Source: Muribaculaceae bacterium (GTDB lineage Bacteria; Bacteroidota; Bacteroidia; Bacteroidales; Muribaculaceae). Taken from it: DNA of 64,000 nucleotides. Made by a program: the position numbers and the translations under genes. Position 1 is the stretch's first letter. Every line of letters begins with the position of its first letter. Positions 48,552-57,647 of the stretch are shown one piece after another. The notes beneath the pieces are model-generated. The model saw nothing but the letters and a program-made list of their open reading frames with translations. It did no database searches and was not told the origin of the DNA. The stretch is taken from the NCBI GenBank assembly GCA_029058745.1, contig JAIDXM010000081.1, positions 1-64,000 on the forward strand, in the 5' to 3' direction.

Positions 48552-49331
48552 ATGTTTGCCAGACATCCTCATTTGCAATATTCGTGACACATCCTCCATG
48601 TTTCTTGCGGTTCCGAGGAATGAATCCGGATTTATGCCACGGCATCTTAATTCGTCTTCAGAAAAAGGGAAATCCATATCGCGTGAATTGAACCAGATGG
48701 CGTCCCATCCGGCTTGAAGAGCCCCGAGTATATCCGCTTCCGGATTATCGCCAACCATAACAGGGATGCCGGAGGCTCCGGTCTCGCGGATGGCATGCCG
48801 GAATATTCGGGTGTCCGGTTTCTGGATTGCAATTTCATCGCTGATGACCATTCTTGTCACATACCGCCACAATCCTGAATTGTAAAGTTTCTTGTATTGA
48901 GTGTCTTTGAAGCCATTTGAAATGACGCCAATCATGAAATGTCTTGACAAACAATGGAGCACTTCAATCGCATTAACGGCAATGTCAGTCTGGGTTGCGA
49001 GATAATCGAGATATTCGACATCGATATTACGGCATATCACCGGCACCCGTTCCGGGAGTAAGTCCGGGAACAGCGTTCGTCTCCAGCGTTCGGTTTTAAG
49101 GAAGGAAGAGGAAATCATCCCCCGAGCGTGTTCTTCCCAAAGCTTGGAGTTGTGGATTCGGTATTGATGGACGAAGCTGTCGAAATTTCCGAATATCGAT
49201 GAAATAATGCTGAATCTGTTGAATATGAAAAGAAGGCTCTTGAGAGAATTCGAATTGAAATCCCAAAGAGTGTCGTCAAGGTCGAAGAATATCCATCGAG
49301 GACGGCTGAAATGAATCGAGGGGTGGTTCAT
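48537..49331 (-). CDS. HAD-superfamily phosphatase (YjjG-like)
   Basis: A 264-residue hydrolase, probably acting on nucleotides or sugar phosphates. HAD motif 1 is FFDLDDTLWD with Asp17 and Asp19, motif 2 is GVISNGFKD, motif 3 lies in QKPDTRIF and motif 4 is MVGDNPEADILGA. The open frame runs further upstream to 49766 through the HU gene; those residues have no HAD similarity. ATG 49331 fits best because a minus-strand TAATTTTG lies at 49387-49380. The alternative ATG 49370 would sit at the transcript start. Confidence 0.87.
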   Translation of the reverse strand: MNHPSIHFSRPRWIFFDLDDTLWDFNSNSLKSLLFIFNRFSIISSIFGNFDSFVHQYRIHNSKLWEEHARGMISSSFLKTERWRRTLFPDLLPERVPVICRNIDVEYLDYLATQTDIAVNAIEVLHCLSRHFMIGVISNGFKDTQYKKLYNSGLWRYVTRMVISDEIAIQKPDTRIFRHAIRETGASGIPVMVGDNPEADILGALQAGWDAIWFNSRDMDFPFSEDELRCRGINPDSFLGTARNMEDVSRILQMRMSGKHLLQN

Positions 49332-49379
49332 ATATGTCTGATAAGTTGGATATAATGGAGAGAAAAGCATCCTGAAAGA

Positions 49380-49387
49380 CAAAATTA
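49380..49387 (-). promoter_or_regulatory. Possible -7 element for the HAD gene
   Basis: TAATTTTG on the minus strand, with no good -33 at the right distance. It would start a transcript near 49373. Confidence 0.35.
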
Positions 49388-49441
49388 AGCAAAAAAAAGG
49401 GATTTTTATAAGCAAACTTTTAAAGAATGAAAAAAAATTCC

Positions 49442-49449
49442 GATATTTG
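49442..49449 (+). promoter_or_regulatory. Probable -7 element for the HU gene
   Basis: GATATTTG, one base from the TAnnTTTG consensus, in a very A/T-rich stretch about 95 bases before the HU start. Confidence 0.35.
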
Positions 49450-49544
49450 CACCGCCAAAAAGGATGTCGCGTCAAGAGCTGTGCTTTTTTAGGGACATCC
49501 CGAACAGGCATAGACGACAAACCAACCAATCCTTTTAAAGAAAA

Positions 49545-49817
49545 ATGACAAAAGCTGAGGTAGTAAATGAGATTTCTCGCGCAACAGGACTTGAGAAAGC
49601 CACTGTAATGACGACCGTCGAGAGCTTTATGGAGGTTGTGAAAGATGCGATGGCAGGAGGCCATAACGTTTATCTTCGCGGCTTCGGAAGTTTTATAATC
49701 AAGACAAGAAAAGAAAAGACAGCACGGAATATCTCGAAGAATACCACCATCAAGGTTCCGGAGCACAATATACCGGCGTTCAAGCCGTCGAAGGTTTTTC
49801 TTGATCAGGTGAAGTGA
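49545..49817 (+). CDS. HU/IHF-family DNA-binding protein
   Basis: A 90-residue histone-like protein that bends and compacts DNA as a dimer. It starts MTKAEVVNEISRATGLEK, carries the GFGSF turn (about 48-52), and has the DNA-intercalating arm (about 55-75) in the form KTARNISKNTTIKVPEH. This arm lacks the GRNPxTG motif of enteric HU; the altered arm is common in Bacteroidetes. The product is full length and is followed by the small basic protein gene. Confidence 0.93.
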   Translation: MTKAEVVNEISRATGLEKATVMTTVESFMEVVKDAMAGGHNVYLRGFGSFIIKTRKEKTARNISKNTTIKVPEHNIPAFKPSKVFLDQVK

Positions 49818-49902
49818 ATTCTGTCAAGAATAATTTTTCCGGGATGTTCTGAAATATCGCGGATATTCATAAAATAAATAATTAACCATAATATTAATCA
49901 TT

Positions 49903-49992
49903 ATGCCAAGCGGAAAGAAAAGAAAAGGCCACAAGATGGCTACGCACAAACGCAAGAAAAGACTGAGAAAGAACCGTCATAAGAAGAAATAA
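49903..49992 (+). CDS. 29-residue basic protein, probable ribosome-associated (COX24/AURKAIP1-like)
   Basis: ATG 49903 opens a 29-codon frame ending TAA at 49990-49992. The product begins MPSGKKRKGHKMATHKRKKR and continues LRKNRHKKK; about two thirds of its residues are Lys, Arg or His. It matches from memory a tiny protein conserved in Bacteroidetes with a COX24/AURKAIP1 (mS38-like) domain, so a ribosomal role is likely. It is preceded by an AT-rich gap of 85 bases after HU and followed by a strong terminator. Its length escapes most ORF cut-offs. Confidence 0.8.
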   Translation: MPSGKKRKGHKMATHKRKKRLRKNRHKKK

Positions 49993-50037
49993 TCCCGGTT
50001 CAAATCCGGAATTATTCCGTTTCTCTACAGTCATAAG

Positions 50038-50095
50038 GAACAAACGGAAATGGGTGGAGCGGCATTACCTTCACCCATCAATGTTTGTTCTTTTT
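50038..50095 (+). terminator. Intrinsic terminator after the 29-residue gene
   Basis: Outer stem gaacaaac (50038-50045) with gtttgttc (50083-50090), inner stem atgggtg with cacccat, then TTTTT at 50091-50095. This is a textbook terminator for the HU and small-protein transcript. Confidence 0.85.
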
Positions 50096-50164
50096 CGTAT
50101 CTCACGGTCCGGAATGGTTTCATATCCGCATCAGGATATGAGCCATCGGTCCTGAAAAGATTCT

Positions 50165-51805
50165 ATGATAAAGATGAAAAGCGAATTAGTAGTTGACGTA
50201 CAACAAAAGGAAATCTCGATAGCGTTGCTTGAGGATTCCAGGCTTGTCTCTCTTCAGAAAGAGAGCCGCAACATCGCGTATGCAGTCGGGGATCTCTACC
50301 TGGCGAAGGTAAAGAAAATAATGCCGGGACTAAATGCAGCCTTTCTTGATGTAGGTTACGAAAAGGATGCTTTTCTTCATTATCTCGATTTGGGTCCACA
50401 ATTCAACTCCTACGTTACGTTTCTGCAGGAGGCGGTGGCCGACAAGAAAAAGATTCCCAACATCTCCAAGTTCAAACTTGAACCGGATATACCGAAACAG
50501 GGCACAATACAGAATGTGCTCCAGCCGGGACAGCAACTTCTGGTGCAGATAGCCAAAGAGCCAATTTCCTCCAAGGGGCCACGTCTCACGACAGAGTTGT
50601 CTTTCACCGGGCGATTTATGGTGCTTATGCCATTCGGCGACAAGATTTCGATTTCACAGAAAATCAAATCAACCGAAGAGAAAATCAGGCTTCGCCAGCT
50701 GATAGGGAGTATCAAACCCAAGGGTTTCAGCGTCATTGTGCGCACCTCAGCGGAGAACAAGCGAGTAGCGGAGCTAAACAATGAGATGAGGACTCTCGTG
50801 AAATGTTGGGAAGATTCCATCGCAAAGATGCAGAGGAGCCAGCCTCCCATGTTGATTTATGAGGAGGATTCGAGGGCAGTCAGCGTAATCCGGGATATCT
50901 TCAGCCCTAATTTCGAGAATATATATGTCAACGAGGCAGAGACATTTTTCCAGATCCAGAACTATGTGGCATTGATTTCTCCGGAAAACAAGGACATAGT
51001 TAAGCTCTATGACAAAGACGTGCCGATATTCGACCATTTCAATATCACCCGTCAGATTAAGAGCTCTTTCGGAAAAACTGTGTCGTTCAAGAGCGGAGCA
51101 TACATAATCATCGAGCATACGGAGGCATTGCATGTCATAGATGTCAACTCCGGCAACCGCAGCAAGGCGAGTCCTGACCAGGAATCGAACGCACTCGATG
51201 TCAATCTTAAAGCCGCCGATGAAATTGCCCGTCAGCTGAGGCTCCGGGATATGGGCGGTATAATTGTGATAGACTTCATTGACATGAGCAAGGCCGAACA
51301 CCGACAGACACTCTATGACCATATGCGAGAGGTGATGGCAAATGACCGTGCACGTCACAATATATTGCCATTGAGCAAGTTCGGTCTTATGCAAATTACA
51401 CGTCAGAGGGTCAGACCCGTGCTTGACATAACCACGAGCGAGACATGTCCCTCATGTTTCGGCAAGGGTGAGATTCAGCCGTCGCTGCTCTTCACTGATA
51501 AACTTGGGGAAAAACTGGACTATCTGGTCAATATTCTTCAGGTAAAGAAATTCAATATGTATGTTCATCCCTATGTTGAGGCGTATATAAAGAAGGGTAT
51601 GTTCTCGCTTTATGGTAAGTGGAAGAGGAAGTTTGGCAGAGGATTCAAGGTGATAGCCGATGAATCGCTCGCATATCTCCAGTATAGGGTGGTTGATGAT
51701 GCCGGGAAGGAAATCGACCTCAAGGAGGAGAGTGATTTCAGCAGCAACCAGTCGAAAGCGCATGCCCGACAGAAAAATCGAGACAAAGAAGAAAAAGAAT
51801 CATGA
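50165..51805 (+). CDS. rng: Ribonuclease G/E family endoribonuclease
   Basis: Cleaves AU-rich single-stranded RNA in rRNA maturation and mRNA decay. The N-terminal S1 domain (about 38-125, with KVKKIMPGLNAAFLDVGYEKDAFLH) precedes the catalytic core with HVIDVNSGN and GGIIVIDFIDM. The Zn-link CPSCFGKGE follows (about 439-447). At 546 residues, without the long E. coli RNase E tail, it is RNase G-like. An alternative start at the fourth residue (50174) is equally possible. Confidence 0.93.
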   Translation: MIKMKSELVVDVQQKEISIALLEDSRLVSLQKESRNIAYAVGDLYLAKVKKIMPGLNAAFLDVGYEKDAFLHYLDLGPQFNSYVTFLQEAVADKKKIPNISKFKLEPDIPKQGTIQNVLQPGQQLLVQIAKEPISSKGPRLTTELSFTGRFMVLMPFGDKISISQKIKSTEEKIRLRQLIGSIKPKGFSVIVRTSAENKRVAELNNEMRTLVKCWEDSIAKMQRSQPPMLIYEEDSRAVSVIRDIFSPNFENIYVNEAETFFQIQNYVALISPENKDIVKLYDKDVPIFDHFNITRQIKSSFGKTVSFKSGAYIIIEHTEALHVIDVNSGNRSKASPDQESNALDVNLKAADEIARQLRLRDMGGIIVIDFIDMSKAEHRQTLYDHMREVMANDRARHNILPLSKFGLMQITRQRVRPVLDITTSETCPSCFGKGEIQPSLLFTDKLGEKLDYLVNILQVKKFNMYVHPYVEAYIKKGMFSLYGKWKRKFGRGFKVIADESLAYLQYRVVDDAGKEIDLKEESDFSSNQSKAHARQKNRDKEEKES

Positions 51806-51848
51806 TTGCTCGGAAAAGACCGGGATAGGCCGGTAGCCGATAAATAAA

Positions 51849-51893
51849 GAGAGCGGGGACATTCCAGAAAAGTGTGTGGATGTCTCCGCTCTC
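51849..51893. terminator. Bidirectional terminator between rng and folC
   Basis: A 14-base stem (51849-51862 with 51880-51893, one G-U pair) and a 17-base loop, between convergent rng and folC. The minus side runs into tctttattta, which acts as a T tail for folC. Confidence 0.75.
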
Positions 51894-51910
51894 ATATATA
51901 CCGAGACCTG

Positions 51911-53242
51911 CTATGACAGGGAGGCAAGGAAATCGGCCACCACGAAAGTGGAGCCACCGATATATATCACGTCATCTATGCCGGAGTCATTCAAGGCGGC
52001 ATGATATGCCTCGCTTACTTTATGGAATATACATCCGTCGAGTCCCGCTTCTTTGAACCTGTCATAAAGTTGAGCAGCCGGGAGAGCTCTCGGTATGTCG
52101 GCGTTGGTGATGTAATATATCGCGTCACGGGGAAGAAGTTCGAGAATCTTTCCGATTGCCTTGTCGGCCACGAAGCCGATGACAATCCTTATTTTCCCTT
52201 CGGGATGTCTTGCGGCAACGCGGTGTAGTTGCTTCATATTATAGGAAATACCCGCGATATTGTGTCCTGTGTCGGCAATCACGAGAGGGGATTCTCGTAT
52301 TACGGACCACCGTCCGGACAGTCCAGTGGCCCGTATGACGTTTTCAAGCCCGCTCACCACGCTTTTATCGGAAATCACAATGCCGGAGTCGCGCATAGCG
52401 TCAATTGCATTCAAGACAGTGTTGGCGTTCTTTTTTTGGTAATCTCCGGACAGAGGAAGAAGGAATTCACCTTCCCTTGATGAACAGAGCCATCCTCCGA
52501 GAGTCCCTTCCGACACATGTCTCAGTCTTTCATTGTCTTCAGCGAATCTGGTTGGCGCTCCAGTCTGTAGGCTCTTCCTCTCGAACACTTTTCTGATTTC
52601 ACCCTCAGCTTCTCCTACCACGACAGGAATCCCTTTTTTCATTATGCCGGCCTTCTCTTCGGCAATCTGCGTGAGAGATTCTCCAAGGAATTGAGTATGG
52701 TCGGCCGATATGTTGGTAATGACGCATACTTCCGGAGTTATAATGTTTGTAGAGTCCAGTCGTCCGCCCATTCCGACTTCGATTACCGCATAGTCAACGT
52801 TTTCATTCGCAAACCAGTCGAAAGCCATCATCATTGTGAGTTCAAAGAAAGACGGGTGCAAGTCACAACCGGAGCATTTCCATCGATTCACGAAGTCAAC
52901 CACTTTCTGACGTGGAATCATCTGGCCATTCACTCTCATCCGTTCCCTGAAGTCGATGAGATGTGGCGAAGTGTAAAGTGCCGTCTTGTATCCCTGGGCC
53001 TGGAGGATGGAGGCAATCATGTGGGACGTGCTTCCTTTCCCGTTAGTCCCGGCGATGTGTATTGATTTGAATCGTTTGTGAGGAGATCCGAAATGACGGT
53101 CGATATTCAGACTTGTGTCAAGCCCCGGTTTGTAGGCTGCTTGTCCTACGCGGGAAAACATCGGCAGCTGACTGTAGAGGAATGCTATCGCGTCATTGTA
53201 GTCCTGACCGGACATTTCAGTTTTTTCGTCAATTGATTCCAT
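51911..53242 (-). CDS. folC: Folylpolyglutamate/dihydrofolate synthase
   Basis: Adds glutamate to folates and to dihydropteroate. The Mur-ligase-type P-loop is IAGTNGKGSTSHMIA (about 63-77), followed by SPHLIDFRERMRVNG and GMGGRLDSTNII. Later come DTGHN (about 330) and the C-terminal domain to 443 residues. ATG 53242 overlaps the chrA stop by 14 bases; an in-frame ATG at 53215, nine codons down, would avoid this and cannot be excluded. It follows the chromate transporter genes on the same strand. Confidence 0.93.
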   Translation of the reverse strand: MESIDEKTEMSGQDYNDAIAFLYSQLPMFSRVGQAAYKPGLDTSLNIDRHFGSPHKRFKSIHIAGTNGKGSTSHMIASILQAQGYKTALYTSPHLIDFRERMRVNGQMIPRQKVVDFVNRWKCSGCDLHPSFFELTMMMAFDWFANENVDYAVIEVGMGGRLDSTNIITPEVCVITNISADHTQFLGESLTQIAEEKAGIMKKGIPVVVGEAEGEIRKVFERKSLQTGAPTRFAEDNERLRHVSEGTLGGWLCSSREGEFLLPLSGDYQKKNANTVLNAIDAMRDSGIVISDKSVVSGLENVIRATGLSGRWSVIRESPLVIADTGHNIAGISYNMKQLHRVAARHPEGKIRIVIGFVADKAIGKILELLPRDAIYYITNADIPRALPAAQLYDRFKEAGLDGCIFHKVSEAYHAALNDSGIDDVIYIGGSTFVVADFLASLS

Positions 53243-53840
53243 ATATCAGGTATCCGGCTACGCCGGCGAGTATTATGATTAGAATTGGATGCATTTTGAA
53301 TTTCTTTCCCCATATTTTTATGGGGAAGAATGCCAGGCAGAAAGCTATTGCGCAAATGGCGATGTTCACCCAAAGTTGCCAGTCAATGCCGTTAGGGTTG
53401 AAGTTGGCGGCATTCATGAGCATTATGGCCGCAGAGGCAATGAGACCTACCACAACGGGCCTGAGCCCCGCGAAGACCGCCTTTATCGCACCGCTTTCGC
53501 TATGCCGACGGATGAAATGCGAACTGTAGAGGACCAGAAGGAAGCTTGGCACTACCACGGCTAATGTCGCAAGACAAGACCCCAGCAATCCCCATCCCAC
53601 ACCGTTTAGGGCCGTGTCAACGCTTCCAGGCGCCACGAACCCTATGTATGTGGCGGAATTGATGCCGATAGGGCCGGGGGTCATTTGAGAGATGGCCACT
53701 ATGTCGGTGAACATAGTCTCGGAAATCCATCCGGGTTGCACCACGGATTTCTCGACAAGCGACAGCATTGCGTATCCTCCACCGAAACCGAAGATTCCGA
53801 TTTTCAGATAGGCCCATATTAATTGAAAATATATCTGCAT
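53229..53840 (-). CDS. Chromate-transporter family protein (half-size), second of pair
   Basis: A 203-residue membrane protein of the CHR family, about half of a long-form ChrA. It shows the FGFGGGYAMLSLVE and QMTPGPIGINSATYIG motifs and about six hydrophobic segments. It lies 60 bases after the other half. Such half-size pairs form a heteromer in other bacteria. Chromate transport is the family name; the natural substrate in an anaerobe is unknown. Confidence 0.87.
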   Translation of the reverse strand: MQIYFQLIWAYLKIGIFGFGGGYAMLSLVEKSVVQPGWISETMFTDIVAISQMTPGPIGINSATYIGFVAPGSVDTALNGVGWGLLGSCLATLAVVVPSFLLVLYSSHFIRRHSESGAIKAVFAGLRPVVVGLIASAAIMLMNAANFNPNGIDWQLWVNIAICAIAFCLAFFPIKIWGKKFKMHPILIIILAGVAGYLIYGIN

Positions 53841-53900
53841 AGTTTTAAATAAGGGTGATTGTCAGATGTTTATGCTATATTATTTTCGAGTGCGTATTTC

Positions 53901-54521
53901 TTAAATCTTGTCAGAGTGATGCTTGCGCCCCTTGCGAGCGGAGTAGCGGGGCAACCACCAGAACAGCAGGCCGCCAACAGCACCGAGCAATATGTAAAGG
54001 ACAGGGGATGAGATGGTTCCCAAGTCAAGAGAAATCATGAGAGCGACCACAAGTGGAATCCAAACTGTTTTCCATTTCAGGTGGGCGGCCTGTGCGGAGG
54101 TGATTACAGGGGCAATGATAAGAGCCACGACAGCCGGGCGTATCCCCATGAAAATTGAGGATATGACATGGTTGTTCTTAATCGTGTCGGGTGTCAGAAA
54201 AATCGCTATGGCGAGTATTATGAGGAATGAAGGCAAAATGGTTCCAATTGCCGCCGCCACACTCCCTTTGCCTCCCCTTATTTTGTCGCCGACAGCGGTA
54301 GCTATGTTCACGGCCAGTATTCCGGGCAATGACTGGGCGATGGCCAGCAGGTCGAGAAAGTCGTCACGCTCAATCCAATTGTGTTTATCGACAATCTCAC
54401 GTTCGATGATTGAAATCATTGCCCAACCGCCGCCGAAAGTGAAAGCGCCGATTTTGAAGAATGTGGAAAACAGGCTCCAGTAGGAGCTTTGCGGAGAATG
54501 ACTGTCGTTCATATGTCTCAT
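53901..54521 (-). CDS. Chromate-transporter family protein (half-size), first of pair
   Basis: A 206-residue partner of the gene at 53229, with the same family patterns (AFTFGGGWAMISIIERE; AQSLPGILAVNIATAVG) and about six hydrophobic segments. It ends in a short Arg/Lys/His-rich tail. The ATG at 54512 is an alternative start. A terminator at 54569 separates it from the cyd genes upstream. Confidence 0.87.
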   Translation of the reverse strand: MRHMNDSHSPQSSYWSLFSTFFKIGAFTFGGGWAMISIIEREIVDKHNWIERDDFLDLLAIAQSLPGILAVNIATAVGDKIRGGKGSVAAAIGTILPSFLIILAIAIFLTPDTIKNNHVISSIFMGIRPAVVALIIAPVITSAQAAHLKWKTVWIPLVVALMISLDLGTISSPVLYILLGAVGGLLFWWLPRYSARKGRKHHSDKI

Positions 54522-54568
54522 TTTAATGTCGAGAGGAGATAGGAGGAATAGTGTATCCAGACAAATTA

Positions 54569-54609
54569 ACGGAAAGGGAGGCGTGATATTTCATGCCCTC
54601 CCTTTCCGT
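54569..54609 (-). terminator. Terminator after cydB
   Basis: A perfect 13-base stem (54569-54581 with 54597-54609, acggaaagggagg type), with the minus strand continuing taatttgt. It separates the cyd operon from the chromate transporter pair. Confidence 0.7.
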
Positions 54610-54621
54610 GTATGTTTAGTG

Positions 54622-55773
54622 TCAGTATTTGTGGGAAGTGGTCTCAAGTTCTTGTCCGGAGAGCTTCTTGCGATCCATTGAGTGCCATACATACCATATG
54701 TAGGCAATGACGAATGGAATCACAATCGACACGAAACTCATGGCAACGAGCGTGAACTCAGAAGACGAGGCATTCCGTATTGTAAGAGAGGATGCCGGGT
54801 CGGAAAGCGAGGGATAGAACGCGGTGTCGTTGAATCCCGCTATACAGAACAACGCTGTCACAGCGAGGAATGTCCCCGAACCGGTGTACCATACTCCTTT
54901 TGTGAAATGTTTGGAGAAACATGATTTTATAAGGCCGAAAAGCACAAGTGCCACTCCTGCGAGAAGAACCGCAGCCGCCCACCATAGATGTAACAGATTG
55001 TGGAAATATTTGAAAGGGGTGGATATCGCCTCAACCGTATAGTCTGCGTTGGAGATGACAGTGTAGCCTGTAGCAGTCAGAACCATCGCCAGGAACCACA
55101 GGAAGAATATCACGAAAATGCATCCGTTGACGAAAGCTTTTTTCTTCATGGAATTGAAAAATGCATTGTCGCCGGAAATGTTGTTCATCATGTAAAGCGC
55201 GGCCTGCATGCGGGCGAGTAAAAGCACCGCAACTCCAAGGATAAGGTTTTTCCAATTGAAGATAGCCTCAAGTCCGTGAGTGGGAGCCCATCTGGAAATT
55301 ACCGGAGATTTCGTGTCGAGCAGATTTCCTCTGGCAACAGTGAAATCCGCACCGAAGAAGAACATCGACACCGCCACCCCCAGCAGTATGCATCCCACAC
55401 ATCCATTGATGAACAGGAATGTGTCGTAGGTCTTTGTCCCATATACGTTTCCGGCTTTATTCCGGTATTCGTAGCTTACAGCTTGAACGATAAAACTGAA
55501 CAATATGAAAATCCAAAGCCAGTAGGCTCCGCCGAAGCTGGTGGAATAGAATAGGGGGAATGATGCGAAGAATGCTCCGCCAAATACCACCAGGGTGGTG
55601 AATGTGAGTTCCCATTTTCTACCCATGGAATTGATAATCAAACTCCGCGAAGCCTTGTCTTTCACTTCAAGGAGCATGGATTGGCCGCCTTGCACGAAGA
55701 GCAGGAACACAAGGATTCCGCCAAGCACAGATATGATTATCCACCAATAGTTTTGAAGATATTGTAGTGTCAT
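54622..55773 (-). CDS. cydB: Cytochrome bd quinol oxidase subunit II
   Basis: Membrane partner of CydA in the bd oxidase that reduces oxygen to water at low oxygen tension. The 383 residues hold about nine hydrophobic segments. The N-terminus LQNYWWIIISVLGGILVFL and the GRKWELTFTTLVVFGGAFF segment fit CydB, with a conserved Trp/Glu stretch. It starts three bases after cydA. Confidence 0.93.
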   Translation of the reverse strand: MTLQYLQNYWWIIISVLGGILVFLLFVQGGQSMLLEVKDKASRSLIINSMGRKWELTFTTLVVFGGAFFASFPLFYSTSFGGAYWLWIFILFSFIVQAVSYEYRNKAGNVYGTKTYDTFLFINGCVGCILLGVAVSMFFFGADFTVARGNLLDTKSPVISRWAPTHGLEAIFNWKNLILGVAVLLLARMQAALYMMNNISGDNAFFNSMKKKAFVNGCIFVIFFLWFLAMVLTATGYTVISNADYTVEAISTPFKYFHNLLHLWWAAAVLLAGVALVLFGLIKSCFSKHFTKGVWYTGSGTFLAVTALFCIAGFNDTAFYPSLSDPASSLTIRNASSSEFTLVAMSFVSIVIPFVIAYIWYVWHSMDRKKLSGQELETTSHKY

Positions 55774-55776
55774 GAC

Positions 55777-57351
55777 TTAATGCGAATTATCGGTTTCTAA
55801 ATTATTCATTGATTTCTTGGATATCTGGCGAGTCATTATGCTTACCTCTGCTATGAGGAGAATGGTGAAGACAGTGGCGAAGAGCCAGAAGGTGGTGATT
55901 ACGGAGGCAGAAGAAATCTCCGAGATTGCAGCCTTTGTGGGGAGAAGGTCTTGCACGGTCCAAGGCTGGCGTCCTACTTCCGCCACAATCCAACCGGCTT
56001 CTGAGCATATCCACATAAGAGGAACCGATGCGATTGCAATAATCTGCAGCCACCTGTGTCGCAAGAGCCAGTCCTTTTTATACACGGCAAACAAGGCAAC
56101 CACAAAGAACAAAAGGAAGTAAGAACCAAGGATGACCATCACCCTGAAGGAATAGAATGTCACTCCCACCGGAGGGATTGCTTCCTCCACGGAATCGAAA
56201 TATCCATATCCGAAATAAGGATAATACTTCTTGAGTTCCCTTGCGGCATCGGCCATGGCGACCGTGTCATGAGAGGCGTGTGCTATATCGTATGCACGCA
56301 AAGCCTCATGAGAGAGTTTGCCGAGACGTATCCTTTCTTCATACCCGATTGTGTTGACGGTGTCCCCGTTCTCGTTAATCTCTATGCCGTTTATGATGTC
56401 CGCGATGCCGGGCACAAATGCTTTGGGGTCATGCTTGGCAAGAATGGAGAGCCCATATGGAATCTCAATGTCGAAGAGGTATTCTTTCTCATCGTTGTTC
56501 CATTTTTTGTCAGGGTTCACGATGCCGATACCCACGAGTCCCTGTCCGGAAGAGCCTTTGTATAGACCTTCCATTGCGGCAAGTTTCATGGGCTGGTGTT
56601 TAGTTACCTCCACGGCCGATCCGTCGCCGGTGTACATTGTGAGAAGAAGGCCGGCCAGCCCAATCCATCCACCAACTTTCGTGGAGCGTATGGCGAATGG
56701 CACATTGCGTTTTTTATAGAAGAACCACGCGCTGACACCCACCACGAAGACACCCGCGAGAGCCCATCCTGAGAATACTGCATGGAAGAATTTGTTGACA
56801 GCGACACCGGAGAAAAGGACCCAGAAATTGTCCATGACATTTCTCATCTGCGCCGGGTCGAATTCCATCCCTACAGGATATTGCATCCATGCGTTTGCGA
56901 CAAGAATCCAGAGAGCCGAAATAGAAGCTCCAAGCCATGTGAGCCATGTAGAGGCAAGATGGAATCGAGGACTGACCTTCCCCCATCCGAAAAACATGAC
57001 GGCCACGAATGTGGATTCCATGAAAAAGGCGATAAGCCCCTCGATGGCGAGGGGAGCCCCGAAAATATCCCCGACAAACCATGAATAGTTGCTCCAGTTT
57101 GTTCCAAATTCAAATTCGAGGATAATGCCGGTGGCCACTCCAATCGCGAAATTAATTCCGAACAGGGTCATCCAGAACTTTGTGGCGGCCAGCCACTTTT
57201 CAGACTTTGTTTTCAGATAGAGGCTTTCCATCACAGCCACTATCAGCGATAGTCCCAATGTCAAGGGAACAAACAGCCAATGGTAAATGGCTGTAAGGGC
57301 GAATTGCCATCGCGACCAATCGACTACGGTCATTAAATCATCCATTGTCAA
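55777..57351 (-). CDS. cydA: Cytochrome bd quinol oxidase subunit I
   Basis: Catalytic subunit carrying hemes b558, b595 and d. Ligand positions are visible: His24 in TAIYHWLFVPLTLG, the second His in VNKFFHAVFSGWAL and Met in FYSFRVMVILG. The Q-loop lies near EVTKHQPMKLAAMEGLY. GRQPW and WICSEAGWIVAEVG near the C-terminus complete the signature. At 524 residues it is close to the E. coli form. Two near-identical starts (57351 and the ATG two codons down) are possible. Confidence 0.96.
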   Translation of the reverse strand: MTMDDLMTVVDWSRWQFALTAIYHWLFVPLTLGLSLIVAVMESLYLKTKSEKWLAATKFWMTLFGINFAIGVATGIILEFEFGTNWSNYSWFVGDIFGAPLAIEGLIAFFMESTFVAVMFFGWGKVSPRFHLASTWLTWLGASISALWILVANAWMQYPVGMEFDPAQMRNVMDNFWVLFSGVAVNKFFHAVFSGWALAGVFVVGVSAWFFYKKRNVPFAIRSTKVGGWIGLAGLLLTMYTGDGSAVEVTKHQPMKLAAMEGLYKGSSGQGLVGIGIVNPDKKWNNDEKEYLFDIEIPYGLSILAKHDPKAFVPGIADIINGIEINENGDTVNTIGYEERIRLGKLSHEALRAYDIAHASHDTVAMADAARELKKYYPYFGYGYFDSVEEAIPPVGVTFYSFRVMVILGSYFLLFFVVALFAVYKKDWLLRHRWLQIIAIASVPLMWICSEAGWIVAEVGRQPWTVQDLLPTKAAISEISSASVITTFWLFATVFTILLIAEVSIMTRQISKKSMNNLETDNSH

Positions 57352-57386
57352 TAAAGGTTTAGTTTAGTTGTTTATAACAGGTTGTA

Positions 57387-57647
57387 TCATTTGTCGGAGG
57401 GAGTTGTTTTCAACAGTTCCGACCTGACATGGTTGGCTATTTCCTCGTCAGAGTCGAAGTCCCTTTTCAATATGTCTGGAAAGAACAGGAGTTTTATGAC
57501 CACGAAAAACAGGAATACTTTTATAAGTATAATTACCCATAGAGTCTTTCCTACGGTCATTTCCCTGAAGCCATCGTAGTAAAGGCTCCAGACTTTCCTT
57601 GCGGTGTTTGATATTGAGGCGGCCATCCCTCGTGTCAGCTGAATCAT
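57387..57647 (-). CDS. DUF4492 small membrane protein upstream of cydAB
   Basis: An 86-residue protein with a single membrane helix (about 36-58, LWVIILIKVFLFFVVIKLLF), a positively charged N-terminal side with a conserved YYDGFREMTVG stretch, and a charged C-terminal tail. It matches, from memory, the DUF4492 family that precedes cydA in Bacteroidetes and in epsilonproteobacteria. Its place 35 bases before cydA and its shape recall CydX/CydS, the small third subunits of other bd oxidases; this is inference. The frame is open to 57938, but ATG 57647 (or 57626) gives the family length. Confidence 0.8.
   Translation of the reverse strand: MIQLTRGMAASISNTARKVWSLYYDGFREMTVGKTLWVIILIKVFLFFVVIKLLFFPDILKRDFDSDEEIANHVRSELLKTTPSDK

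Noticed and set aside
49332-49766. Upstream extension of the HAD phosphatase frame to 409 codons
   Set aside because: It runs antisense through the HU gene and a promoter region, and the HAD fold begins only after ATG 49331.
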